Source: Nemania diffusa (taxonomy: Eukaryota > Ascomycota > Sordariomycetes > Xylariales > Xylariaceae). Taken from it: a stretch of DNA of 64,000 nucleotides. The position numbers and the translations under genes are program-made. Under the pieces are notes generated by a model. That model searched no databases. It was not told the origin of the DNA and saw nothing but the letters and a program-made list of their open reading frames with translations. Each line of letters starts with the position of its first letter. Position 1 is the stretch's first letter. Positions 14,403 through 27,715 of the stretch are shown piece by piece. Location of the stretch: NCBI GenBank assembly GCA_038501195.1, contig JBBPUQ010000002.1:6153001-6217000 (forward strand). The letters are read 5' to 3'.

Positions 14403-15760
14403 ATAATTTTTTTAAAATTTTCAACTTTTTATAAAAATTTTTTATAATAACAAATAAATTAAAAAACTAATATATCGATTATATTTATATAAGTTTATAT
14501 TTTAATTAAATAATAATATATATTATTAATTTTTTTATAAATAAAATTTAAAAAAGTTAATAAAAAATACTTTGAAATTAAAAACTTTAGTTTTTATAAT
14601 TTTAAATAAAACTATAATATAAAAAAAACTTTTGATATTATTTAAAAATTTAATATTAAAATATTTATTTGTAATATTAAAAACTTAATAAAAATTAATT
14701 TGTTATTTAATTTTAATAGTTATAATATCGATATTTTTTTAAGTTATATTATATATAGTTTAAAATAATTAAATAAGTTTAAAACTTATATATATTTTAT
14801 AATAAAAAAAAAGTTTAAAAATAATGTTTTTATTTAAAAATATTAAACTTTTAAAAAGTTTTAAATAAATAATTAACTTATACTTTATTAATATTAAATT
14901 ATTTATTAACTATATTTATTAAAACTATATTAATTAGTTTATAATTAAAAACTAAAAAAAAAATTTTATAAATAAAATAAAACTTTTTTAACTATAATAA
15001 TATTTTAAAAAACAATTTAATATTAATAATTTTATAAATATTTTTAACTAAATAAAACTAATTATTAATATAAATAAATTAACAAAAAAATTAAAAATTT
15101 AATATATAAATATATTATATATTTTTAATATAAAAATAAATAAATTAATTATTACTGTAGTTTTATTTATAAAATTAAATATATATATTAAATTAAACAT
15201 TAATTAAAAAAACAATTTAAATAGTTTTAAAATTTATTTTTTTAATTAAAACAACTATTTAAACTGTTTTAATATATTAATAAAAATTTTTTAGTTTTAA
15301 AAATTTAAACTAAAATAATTAAATATTAAACTTTTTTATATTTTAAAATAATTTATATATATTAAAAAAATATCAAAAAAAAAAATTACAAATTATTTAT
15401 ATAATTTTTAAGTTTTTATTTTTTAAATTAAAAAAGTAAAAATTATATATTTTATATTTATATTATTATTTATTTAGTTTAAATTTTTTAATCTTTTTAA
15501 AAATAACAAAACTATTAAATAGCTAACAAAAAAAATTAAATAAATATTAAGCTTATTATAAAAAAAAAAAAAAAATAACAAAATATTTTATTATAATAGT
15601 TAAAATTTTCTGTTTAAAAAAATTAAAGCTAAAAATAATATAATATTTTAGTTTATAAAATAAATTAAAAAATTATTTGCTTTTTTTATATTAATACTTT
15701 TATTATAAAAAATATAAATTTATTATTTATAAAACTTTAAACTTTTTATTAATAGTTTAT

Positions 15761-16205
15761 TTTATATTAAAGTTTATTAGCTATAACAAAGTTTATTAAT
15801 TTAACAATAAATAATATTTATTATTTAAAGTTATAAATATATTAATAAATTATAATATTTTAAATTTTATATTAAAGTTTATTAATTAAAACTAAATTTA
15901 TTAACTATATAATAAACAATATTTGCTATTTAAAACTAAAAATATATTTAAAAATTATATTATTTTAAAATTTATATTAAAAAATATTAATTAATAAATA
16001 ACTAATAATTTTATAATAAATAATATTTACTAACTAAAACTAAAAATATATTAAAAAACTATATTATTTTAAAATTTATATTAAAAATATTAATTAATAA
16101 AAAGCTAGTAATTTTATAATAAGCAATATTTGCTATTTAAAGTTAATAATATATTAAAAAATTATAACATTATAATTTTTATATTAAAAAGTATTAATTA
16201 AAAAA
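15761..16205. repeat. AT satellite-like tandem repeat, period about 104 bp, 5 copies
   Basis: The marker TTTATATTAAA followed by GTTTATTAA or AATATTAA starts at about 15761, 15865, 15971, 16074 and 16178. Each unit also contains AATAATATTTNCTA and AAATATATTAA strings in the same order. The period is constant to within two bases, which argues against chance similarity in AT-rich DNA. Confidence 0.78.
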
Positions 16206-16263
16206 AAAACTGCTATAGTAATAATAAATATTATTTAATATTTTAAGCAGAAAATATTAATAT

Positions 16264-16507
16264 AAATTAATAAACTATATTATTTTTATTTTTATATTAA
16301 AATTTAAATAATACATTATTTTTATTTTATTATATTTTAATATTATTATTAATTATTTTATATTAAATTTAATTTAATATAACATAAATTAATAAACTAT
16401 ATTATTTTTATTTTTATATTAAAGTTTAATTTAAATAATATATTATTTTTATTTTATTATATTTTAATATTACTTTTTATTATTTTATATTAAATTTAGT
16501 TTAATAT
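16264..16507. repeat. AT duplication, period about 122 bp, 2 copies
   Basis: Two copies of a unit starting AAATTAATAAACTATATTAT followed by T-rich sequence begin at about 16264 and 16386. Both end in TTTTATATTAAATTTAnTTTAATATA. It directly follows the 104-bp repeat field. Confidence 0.72.
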
Positions 16508-18142
16508 AGCTTTAATATATAAAAATTAAATATATAAAAAACTTTATTATTTATATTTTATAATTAAATTTTTATTTTTTTTAATTTATATTTATATATT
16601 ATTAATTATAATATTTTATTTATAATAAATATTTTATATTAATTTAAACAGTTAACTAAATTAATATTACTAATATATTAAAGTTTTTTTATTTAATTTT
16701 TAATTTTATTATTTAATTATTATTTTTTTTTTATTTTATTATTAAATTATTTACTAATATTTTTAAAATATTTTATTATTTATATTTAATATTTATTTTT
16801 TATATAAAATTTTTTATAAATAATTAATAACTATATTTATATTTATTATAACTATTTAATTTGTTAATAATATATAATAAACTATTATTTATAAATTTAT
16901 TTCAAAACTATATATTTTTAATATTTGTTTTTTTTATTTATTTTTATAACAATATTATAGCAATAATAACAATATATATTTTTAAACTATTAACTATAAC
17001 ATTTATATTTTTTTATTTATTAATAAAATAAATAAAAAAAATTATAAATAAATTAATTTTTAAAATTTTAATATTATTTTTACTTTATATATTATATATA
17101 ATAAGTTGTTTTTTTATTATTTTTTATAGCTTTATAATTAATTTTATAATTTGTACTTTTTTATTTTTTATATTAAATAAGTAATTTTTTTTTTTTTATA
17201 TTATATATTTTTAAATCTTAAAAAAAAAAACAATTTAATAATTGTATTATTTATTTAATATATTTTATATTATATTTTATTTTTAAATTATAGTTATTTT
17301 TAATAAATTTATAAAGTTTAAATATTTAAATAATATTTAATTTTTTATTAAACTATAAATAAACTTTATTTAATATTTAAAGTTTTATATAAAATTTATA
17401 TTAGTTAAATTATAATTTATTTTTTAAGTTTTATATTTTATATTAATATAAATATTAATTAATAAATAATTACTAAAGTAATAATAAATTTATAAATTAT
17501 TAAAAACTTAAAATTTAAAACATTAGTTATTTTAGTTAACTTATTAATATATATATAAATATAAAAAATATAAAAATAAATAAAATATATATTAATATTA
17601 TAAGCTTTAATAATATAATAATTTAAATAACTTTAATTAATAACAATAGTTTAAATAATTATTTTATTATAAAATATATTAGTATATTTAAACTATATTT
17701 TAATATAAAAAAAACAAAAATAGGATTTTTAAATATTAAAATTAATAAAAAATTAAAAACTAAATATAATAAAAAAACTTTTATTATAAATAATATTTAA
17801 ACTAATATAAATAACTAAATATTTATAAAAATTAAACTATTTATTAATATAAAAAAGTAAAATAATATAAATTTATTTAATATAAATAATAATATAAATA
17901 ATAATAATAAAACTAATATTAATGCTTTAATTTAAAAAAAAATTAAAAATAATAATAATAAAGCTTTAAATAATAACTAATTTTTTTTTAATATAAAATC
18001 TATTAATAATATTAAAAATAATAAAAATAGTAAAAATATAAATAATAATAAAATTAATATATTTAATTAAATTTTTAAAACTTATAATAATTTAAAAAAT
18101 AAAAACTTAAAAAATAAAAATAACAATTTTATTTAAATAAAT

Positions 18143-18320
18143 TGTTAGGATCTAAGGGCTAAGATCTAAAAAAATACTAGTATATTTGTATATATTTATT
18201 CTGTATATATCTCGGAAGAGATTCTTTTTTTTTTTAAGTTTTAGTTTTATATAATATATATTATTAGTTATACTATTTATTATATTATATTTAATTTATA
18301 ATTTTTTTTATTCTGTAATA
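18143..18320 (+). repeat. Gypsy relic 5' LTR (better preserved)
   Basis: 178-bp LTR beginning TGTTAGGATC and ending TTCTGTAATA (TG...CA after C-to-T change at the end). It keeps strings such as GGGCTAAGATC and CTCGGAAGAGATTC that are AT-converted in the partner copy. Confidence 0.85.
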
Positions 18321-21300
18321 ATTTTAAAACTTTTATTTAAAGTTATTTGTAATATAAAATAACATTTTAACGTTTTAAAAAGTTTGTTGTATTTATAGAT
18401 ATAATAAAGTTAAATACTATTTGAGATAATAATAAAAATATTCCGAACTAGCTTTAATTCTAAATTTTTTTTAAAAAAGCTTAATTTTTTGTTTTTGTTA
18501 TTACTTCTGAATTATTAACTAATATACCAACTTTGTAAAAAGTTTTTATAAAAGTACAAATAAAAAATCGTTAATTAAAACTTAAATAAAACAAACGAAA
18601 TTAATATACTGCTAAATTATACAATTTTTGATTTAAAACTGTACTAAAAACAACTTTTAAAAAAAAAAAAAAAAAAAACTAATGATTTTATCGACTATAA
18701 AAAACAGCAAAATTTTAAACGATCGGTTTTTTTTTATTAACGCTTGATTTTTGAAGTATATTAACAATGTAGTTATAATGTTACTTCTGCACTTTTTAAC
18801 AATAATAATATAATCAAGTCTTTTATATATACGAATTATCAACAAAAATATAACAAATTTAAATCGGACTATAATAATAATATAAATTTTAGTTAATTAG
18901 TTAAATTTAAATATAAATTATTAACTTTAAATTTTATATATAACAAATAAACTAAATAAATTAAAAAGTTAAAGTTTATATTTAATAGCTTTAAATATAA
19001 ATTTAATTGTTTAATAAACAAAATTATATATATAATTAGCAAAATAAATCAGAATTATAAAAATAAATATTAAAGCTTATTTAAAAAATTTTTAAAAACA
19101 GAATAGCTCCGATATTAATACAATTAAAATGTATTTTTAAAATAAACAAAAACTTTTATATAATAGTTAATATATTTAAAAACAAATATAAATATATAGT
19201 TAAAATATATTTATTAACTTTTAAATTAATATTTTAAATAATTTAACTATTATTTAATTTAAATTGAAAAGTAAGAATTAAAAAAAACTAACAACGAAAA
19301 AGCTATGTTTTTTTATTAAAAACTATTTAATTTTTTAAAAAAAAAAATAATAAATTTTTGTAACTTTTTACTTATTATTTAAAAAAATATAGTTAATATA
19401 ATAATATACTAATAAAAATTAATAAATAAAAATTAAAAAAAAATATAGCAACAACTAAATTTATATATAAATTATAATCGAAGTTATTATAAATTTTGTA
19501 TAAAACTTTTATAATACTATTATTTTTACTATAATTTTTTATAATTATAAAATCTATATATAATTAATAAAAATTGTTATAAAAACTATCGCTTTAAAAA
19601 GTTATAAAACTTTTAATATTAAAATCTTTAATTTAAATCAACAAGTTATTAAGTTTTAAAGTATTAAATATATTAATTTAATAAACTAAAAAATAAATAT
19701 AAAGTTAAAAAGTTATAAAAGCTTTTAAAAAACAAGCTTGAATATTATTTAAATTTAAATTAACAACTATTAAAAAATTAAAACTTTATTATTTGTTTTT
19801 TTTGTAATAAAACAAAATATTATATTAATTAATATTTTAATAAACAGTTTTAAAAACGAACTATTTAAAAAATTTAAACTATTAAAAAAAAATTTAATAA
19901 TTTTTATTATTTAAAATAAACTGTTTTTTTTTATTAATCTGTTTTAAAAAATTATAATAACTTTAATTTAAAAAACAAAAAGTAAGTTTAAATTTTACAA
20001 TAAAATTTAAAAATAAACACTAACTATTTGTTTTATTTTTTTAATATTTTTATATTTTTTGTTTAATATATATATTTAGTTTAAATAAACTATTTTTAAA
20101 AACATATATTAATTTAAACTTTTATATTAAATATAATTATATTAGTTATATTTTTGTTTTATATTATAAACTACAAAAAGCTTTTTATAAGTTTTATAAT
20201 TTATAAACTATAAATTAAAAAAGTTTAAATATATACAGAGCTTATTAAGTTTTTTGTAAATTAATTAATTAATAAAAAGTTATTTGTATAATTTAATATA
20301 TATATACTGCAATATTATATAATAATCAATTAAAAAAAAGTTTAATACTATTGTTTTAATTAACTTTAAAAAGCGAAAAAATTATACTAGATCTAAGCTC
20401 GGATTAGTAGTTTTTTAGTTTTAAATAAAAACACTTTGAATTATTATTACTTTAAAAGTTTGTATAAGTTTGTTAAAATAAAAAGTATTATTAAATAATT
20501 ATTATTTTGTTTAAGTTTTTATTTTTAAAAAAAATAAAAACAAAGCTAACTTTTATAAGTTTTAACTTAGTTTTAAAAAAGTTTCGAGATTTATTTAAAT
20601 TTTTTAATACTTTTAATGTTAATATATTTTTTTACATTTATTGAAATAACTTATTAATTAATTTGCAAAAAAATATAACAGTATTTTATTATTTTATTTA
20701 TTTTTTAATTTAAAATAAGTTATAAAAATTAAAAAATTAGTTACAAAAAATAATAAAAAGCAAAAAAATTAAAAAATTAAAAAGTTTTACAAAAGTATTA
20801 ATACTTTTTATATTTAAAAAAAATAGAATTTTATGTTTTTGTATTAACTATAAAAAACTTAACAAAATTTTATAAAAAAATTGTTTTATTTTTTTATTTA
20901 TTTTAAAAATGTTAAATAGAATTATATATATAAAAATATTTTTAAAAATTGATTTTAAAAATGCTTATTATTATATATAAATTTAAAAAAAAAATAAATA
21001 AAAAATAGTGTTTTATATATGTTATAAATACTATAAATTTTTAGTTATATTTATAAATTTATATAATATTTTTACTACTTTTTAAAATTATATATAAAAA
21101 ATACTTAATAATATTTTAAATATTTTTTATATAGTATATTTTAATGATATGTTTTTTTTTTTTTCGAATAGAAATTTATATATAAATTATGTTCGAAATA
21201 TTATTAAAAAACTCTAAAAAGCTAAATTATATACTAAATTTTTTAAATGCTAATTTTATTAATATAAACTAGAATTTTTAAGTTATATTATTTTAAATAA

Positions 21301-24300
21301 AAAAATTAAAATAAACTTTTTATAAATCGATACTATTAAAAAATAGCTTTTTTTTAGTTTTTGTTATAAACTACAGTAATTTTTAAAATTTTGTAACTTT
21401 TATTGTTGTTTTATTAAAAAGTATTTTTTAGTTGCTGTTTTATTATATCAATATTTAAAAAAAAATATAACTAAAACAAAAAAAAGTCGAATTTTTTTAA
21501 ATAATTTAAAAAAGTATGTTTTTAAACAATTGTAAAATTTATTTAAACAAGTTATTTTTTTTATATATTTTAATTCTAAAAAACAAATATTAGTAAAAAC
21601 TGATATATTTAAAGCTATATTTATAAATAACTTATTGTAAAAAAATAATCGAAAGCAATAATAACTAATTTTGTTTTATTTTTAAAAGTTTTTTAATTAA
21701 AAATTAAACTAAAATATATTAAACAAAAAAATGTTAATTATTATTAAAAGTTTTAAATATTAGTATTACTATTTATAAAAAAGCAAATTGTTTATTAAAA
21801 TATTAACTGATTATAATAACTTTTAAACTTTTATAAAAATGCTAAAACTAAATAAAAAGTAAGCTTGATAGTATATTTATTTAGTTTTTTTTGATTTTAT
21901 TATTAAGTACAAAAAAAAAAAGCAAAATAAAGCTGATTTTTTTTTGTACTGCTTTAATTATATAAGTAATATATTTTTTGATATAAATCTTTTTTTTATA
22001 TTAAAAAAAAAGATTGCTATATAATATACAATTATTAAAAATTAATATTTAAAAATATTAGTTAAAAAAGTTTATATTAAGCGCTATTTTTTTAAACAAT
22101 TAATTTTTATTTAGTTAGTTATATATATATAAGTATAAATAACTACTATAAAAAAAGATATTTAAAACTTAAAAATTAATTAAAGTTTTAAATTATTAAT
22201 TTAAAATATTTAAAAAAAAAATCTTAAATATTAATAGATTTTAAAGCGAATCAAAAATGGTTTAACTATAAAAAGTTAATAGTTAATTCAAAATTTTTTA
22301 GTTTTTTATAATAAAAAAGTTTATATATTTTTTAAAAAATCAATTTATTTTTAATTAATTAAATTATACTACAACAACTTTTTTGCAAGTTATTTTAGTT
22401 AAAAGCGTATTTTAAAACTTTTTTAAAAAAAGTTCTACTAGTAAAACTTAAAGTATAATATACAAAGCTATATAAAAAGCTGTACTATTTGTTTCAAGTT
22501 TAAAGTAAAACATTACTAAAAATATAGCGAATTGAATAGTTTGCTAATATTTATTAAATTTATACAAGAATTATTTATAAATTTTATAATTAATTTATTA
22601 AAAACTTTTTATAAAAGCAGTTATATAAATTTTATATTAGTAATTATAAACCGATTTATTAAATTAATATATTTATTATTTGTTTATATAACTATAACAG
22701 TTATATAGCTAGCTATTTTATTTTATTAGAAAATAAAATATAAATTTAGAAGTTTTATTAAAATAATTATTAATCAAAGTTTTATATTTACTAGTAATTT
22801 CTAGTTTAATTTGTATTATTATATTAAAATTAAAAAACATTATTTAGTTATGTTTTACTTTAAAATCAACAGTTAAATAAAATATATAAATTAAATAATC
22901 AAATATTATTTAAAGTGTTTTACTTTTATTAAACAAATTAATTAGTTTTAATTATTACTTTAAGCTTTTTTCGCTATAAATTTAACAATTAATTTAACTA
23001 TTAATATTTTATTTTTTTAAGTTTTATATAGTTATATATTAAAATTTAAATTATTTATTAAAAACAACTTTATTTTAAAAAAAGTACTAATAATAAAAAA
23101 TCGATTAAATAAATTAAAAGCTATTAAAAATAAGTTAACAAAATAGTAGTAAAATATAATTAAAAATTAAACGAAATATTATAACAACAAATATAAATTA
23201 ATAAACTATAAAATAAGTTAATTAATTACTTTGTTAATTAAATATTTTAAGTTTAAAAAATATTACTGCAAGCTAGCTTTTAAATATATTGAACTATTTA
23301 AAATTATTAGTAAAATTAGTTTATAGATTTATTACTTTTGTTTTTTTATACAATATATTTGTTTTTATAATATATTTTTTGTTTAATTATTAAAACTTTA
23401 AAAAGCTAATAGTATAAATAAATTATTTATATTTAACTTAAAAAATAATAATATAAAATAAAAAATAAAAAATATAATAAAAAAACATACTTATAAAAAA
23501 GATTTATATTATAAAGTTAAATAGAAAAGTTAGTTAACTGAATATAATTAATAAGTATTAGTTACTAATATATTTATTGCTAAAGCTATTATAAACTTTA
23601 AAAAAAAAAAAAAAAAAAACATAAAAAAAATAAACTAGTAAAGTTATAAAAAAAAGTATTTATAATATTATAATAAAAATATATTAAAACTGCTAAAAAA
23701 ACCTTTTAATTAATTGTTTAAAGTTGTTAAAAAAACTAATAAAACAAAATAAACTAAAACTTTTATAAAAAAGTTTATATAATAAAAATTGAACTTATTT
23801 TTTTAAATAATAATTTGCGTTTTATTAATAAGTTATATATAAAACTTTGTTAAAAAATTTAAAAAGTAAATTTAAAAACATTTTAAAACGTTATAAACTT
23901 TTTATAAATTTTAAAATGTTTTATATTACTATTGTTTTTATAATAAATTGCTTTTATTTTTTTTATAAAATAACATATAACTAAAAACTAAGCTGTATAG
24001 CTAGCATTAAAAAGCTATAAACAAAACATAATAACGCAGCAGTATTAAATATATTAATTAATGTTTTATTTAAGTTAAAAATAAAAATAAAAAATAAGCA
24101 AAATAATTTATTTATAACATTAATAGCAAAAAAAGCAATAGTTTATTAAGCTAAAGTTTTATATTAATAAATTAAAAATTAATATTTAACAATAATATTT
24201 TAAAGTTAGCAATTAATATTAAAATTAACAGCAAATATAAACAAAGTAGCTTATTTTTATAATAAAAACTTTGCTAATAAAGCAGAAAGCAATATAGTAT

Positions 24301-24918
24301 AAAAAAAAAATATAACAAAAAAACTTTAGAAAATAAAACTATGTTTTAGCAATTTTATAGCGAAATTAAACCGAAATATATTAAATACAGCTTTTTTTTT
24401 TGTTATAAATAACAGTATTATTTAAATTGTTGTTATTTTTTTGTTTTAAATTAAATAAGTTAATATTAAATTTTAAAATTTTATACAAATAAATTATATT
24501 AAATATTATTATAATAAATAACTAATTTTTTAATAATAAAACAAAGTTAAAACAAAAGTGAAATTATTTATAAATTTATAAATATTATAGCTTTTTTAGC
24601 AGCTACTATATATAAAACTTCTTAAATTTTTAAAAAAGCAGCAGATTTTTAAAAGTTTAATATTTTTAAGCTAAAAAAAGTTATAAAAACACTTGAAGCA
24701 GAGGTAATATACTAATAAAACAATTATAGTTTAAAGCTTGTTTTAATGTTTAAATTAGCAGTTATAAATATAAATGGTTTAACAGCAAAAAAGTATATTA
24801 GAAGCAGTAGCAACAAATAAAATATAAAAAAAAAAAGAAAAAAATATAAAAATAACTTAAAAATAAGCGCAAATAGCAAAAAAAAACTTGTTAAACAAAA
24901 GTTAATAAAATTAATAGT

Positions 24919-24956
<38 letters not shown>

Positions 24957-25200
24957 AGCAAATTTATAGCTTTATATACTTTTGTTTATATATAAAACTA
25001 TATTAGCGAAAATATAAATTACTTTTAAAAATTAACAACTTATAAAATATTTAAATATTTATATGTAACTATATATTATTTACATTTTTAACTAATTAAA
25101 CTAACAAGTTAATTAATTGATTTATATATTTAAATTAATTGATTTATAATTAATTTTTACAATTAAATTAAAAATAATTTAAACTAAAGAAAAAAATAAT

Positions 25201-25378
25201 TGTTAAAATTTAAAAGCTAAGATCTAAAAAAATACTAGTATATTTATATATATTTATTTTATATATATTTCAAAGGAAATTTTTTTTTTTTTTAAGCTTT
25301 AGTTTTGTATAATATATACTACTAGCTATACTATTTATTATATTATATTTAACTTGTAATTTTTTTTATTTTGTAATA
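25201..25378 (+). repeat. Gypsy relic 3' LTR (more mutated)
   Basis: 178-bp LTR collinear with 18143-18320 and of exactly equal length. It begins TGTTAAAATT and shows TTCAAAGGAAATT where the left copy has CTCGGAAGAGATT. The flanking TAAAT (25379-25383) matches the five bases before the left LTR. Confidence 0.85.
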
Positions 25379-27715
25379 TAAATATAACTATTAAAAAAAA
25401 GTTTATAATAAATAAAAATATAAATAAAACAAATATTATAAAAACAATATTAGTTTTAAAAAAAATATTAAATAAAAAAAAATATTAATAGTAAAAAAAA
25501 TAATAACTATAAAAATAATATAAACTATAAAAAAAATATAAGTTATAAAAATATTATTAATTTAAAAAAAATATTAGTTATAAAAAAAAAATAGTTATAA
25601 AAAAAATAATAGTTGTAAAAAAAACAGCGATTATAAAAAAAGTACTAGTTATAAAAAAAATACTAAATATAAAAAAAACACAAATTATAAAAAATATATT
25701 TGTTATAAAAAATATATTTATTAAAAAAAATATATTTATTATAAAAAAAATAATAGTTATAAAAAATATAATAGTTATAAAAAAAATATTAAATAAAAAA
25801 AATAAATTTAATAAAAAAAAAATACTAAATATAAAAAAAAAATATTTAAAAAAAAAAAGTAAATTTTAATAACTTAGAAAATTTTTATATAAAATTTTTA
25901 AATATTATATATTAATTGTTTTAATAATAATATATATTATATATAAATAAATATTTATTAAATATTAAAAAAAACTTTTAATAATTTTAAAATATATTTT
26001 TTTAATTTAATATTTATAATATTAATTAATATTTTTAACTATATATTTAATTATTTAATAAAAAATTTTTTTATTACTATAAAAAAAAAATAAAAAAAAT
26101 AATTAAAACAATATTTTATAATTATTAATAATTTTAAATAAAATTTATTAAATTATTAATTTATAAATAATTACTGTTTTAATTTAAATATAAATAATAA
26201 AACTTTAAAATATAAAAATTTAATTTAAATTGAAATAAATAATATTAAATTTAATAAAAAATATTTAATAAATATATATAACATTAAAAAATTAAAATAT
26301 ATATAAAAATATAAAATAAAAAATAATTTAATAAATATAAAAAAAATAGCTATAAAAAAAAATATAAATAAAAATTAATATTATAATTAAAAATAATATT
26401 TTATATTAATATTTATTAATTATAAAAATAAATAAAAAAAAAAATTAGTTTATATATTAATTAATTATAACTAAATATTTAAAATAAATTAATAATAAAA
26501 AATAATAAAAAAAATATATTAATTTTATATTATAATAGTACTTTATATATAAAAAAAAAAAACATATATATATAATATTTTTAAACTTAATATTTTTTAT
26601 TAATATTTTATATATTATATTTAAAAAAAAATTTTTATTTTTATTTTTTTATTTTTAAATTATTTATTATAAAAATTAAATATTATTAATTTATTATATT
26701 AATTTATAATTTAAATAAATAATAAAATTATTTAAAAAAGTTTAAAAAAGTTTAAAAAAAAAGCAGTTTAATAATATAAGTTATATTTAAAATTAAAATA
26801 TAATTAATATTTAAAAAATAAAATTTTTTATATTTAATATTAAATTTAAAAATATTAAAATTTTAAAATTTTAAGTTTTTATAGTTTAAATAAACTATTA
26901 AATATTTTATATAAATTTTATAATAATATAATATATTTTTATAAATTTTAATTTTTATAACTTTAAATATATTATAATATAAAAATAATAAATTTATAAA
27001 CTATTAATAAAAATATATTATTTTATATAATAATTATTAATAATATAAAATAATTAAATATTATTTTAATTTAATATATTAATATAAAATTTAATTAAAT
27101 ATTTAAATATTAATTAAATATTATATATAAATAATTAAATATTAATATTTATTTAATAAAATATTAAATTTAAACTTTTATATTAAATAAATAAATTTAT
27201 TTATATAATTATATATAATAATAAAAATTTATATTAAATATTTATAAACAATAATTTAAAATTTTAAATTAAAAAAATAATATATAATAAATAAAATAAT
27301 AATTTTTATTTATAACTATATAAAAATAAAAATAGTTTTTTATTAAAATAATTATAAATAATAGTTTTTTTATAAAAAATAGTTTTTTTTTTATAATAAT
27401 ATTAAAATAAAAATAATTTTTTAATAAAAGTAGTTTTAAATAATAGTTTTTTTATATAAAATTATTTTATTTTTATAACAATATTAAAATAAATATTATT
27501 TTATAATAAAATAATTTTAATAAATAAAAAATATTATTATAAAAAAAAAATTTTAATAAAAAAAAATAATTTTAAAATTATAAAACTTATAATAACTATT
27601 ATAACTTTAAACTATATAAAAATAAATATAGCTTTTTTTTAAAAAATAGTTTGTATTATATAATGTTTATTAAAGCAGTTTTTAAAAAAAAAAATCGTTT
27701 TAAAAAAATTATAAC
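25379..27715. repeat. AT-rich tail with short imperfect tandem repeats up to the composition boundary
   Basis: From about 25490 to 25860 a roughly 20-30 bp unit of the form AGTTATAAAAAAAATA recurs many times. From about 27330 to 27520 a longer unit, ATAATAGTTTTTTTATAAAA plus AATATTAAAATAAA, is repeated imperfectly. No gene is visible. The last AT-only bases lie near 27,715. Confidence 0.65.

Larger units (their letters stand above)
11881..18142. other. AT-rich stretch between the two retroelement relics
   Basis: I see no gene. It contains an A run (14371-14400), two tandem-repeat fields described separately (15761-16205 and 16264-16507) and low-complexity AAT/TAA strings at 17880-18080. It may include older elements mutated past recognition. 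Confidence 0.7.
18143..25378 (+). mobile_element. Ty3/gypsy-type LTR retrotransposon relic, RIP-degraded
   Basis: A 7.2-kb element is bounded by 178-bp direct LTRs (18143-18320, 25201-25378) and flanked by identical 5-bp sequences TAAAT (18138-18142, 25379-25383). A purine-rich tract precedes the right LTR. Plus-strand frames keep pol motifs in Ty3/gypsy order. Reverse transcriptase: KIDFKNAYYYI at 20945-20980, then YFND (for YLDD, aspartate changed to asparagine as G-to-A predicts) at about 21135-21151. RNase H: VKTDIFKAIF at about 21592-21630. Integrase: zinc CTIC at about 22480-22500, VIINRFIKLIY (for VVVDRFTKMAH) at about 22635-22670, and INQSFIFTSNF (for VSDRGPQFTSNFW) at 22763-22800. 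Stop codons interrupt every domain, so the element is dead. Gag and a 3' chromodomain could not be resolved. Confidence 0.88.
1..27715. other. AT-isochore / RIP-degraded repeat block
   Basis: Almost pure A/T sequence; many 60-base lines carry only two to eight G or C. No open frame longer than about 60 codons occurs, and those present are low-complexity I/N/K/Y/F strings. The block holds two LTR-retrotransposon relics, several AT tandem repeats and long homopolymer runs (T run at 3357-3378, A runs at 14371-14400 and 24923-24953). It runs off the left edge and ends abruptly near 27,715, where composition becomes normal within a few tens of bases. C-to-T and G-to-A differences between the LTR copies point to repeat-induced point mutation. 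Such blocks in Pezizomycotina are centromeres, subtelomeres or dispersed AT isochores; which of these applies cannot be decided here, though TTAGGG repeats are absent. Confidence 0.93.

Noticed and set aside
18657..18845. Minus-strand 62-codon frame inside the gypsy relic
   Set aside because: It is antisense to the element, low in complexity, and begins in a homopolymer run.
1..27715. Telomere or mitochondrial origin of the AT block
   Set aside because: No TTAGGG-type repeats, no mitochondrial genes, rRNA or tRNA are visible. The block is continuous with nuclear genes and contains LTR retroelements.
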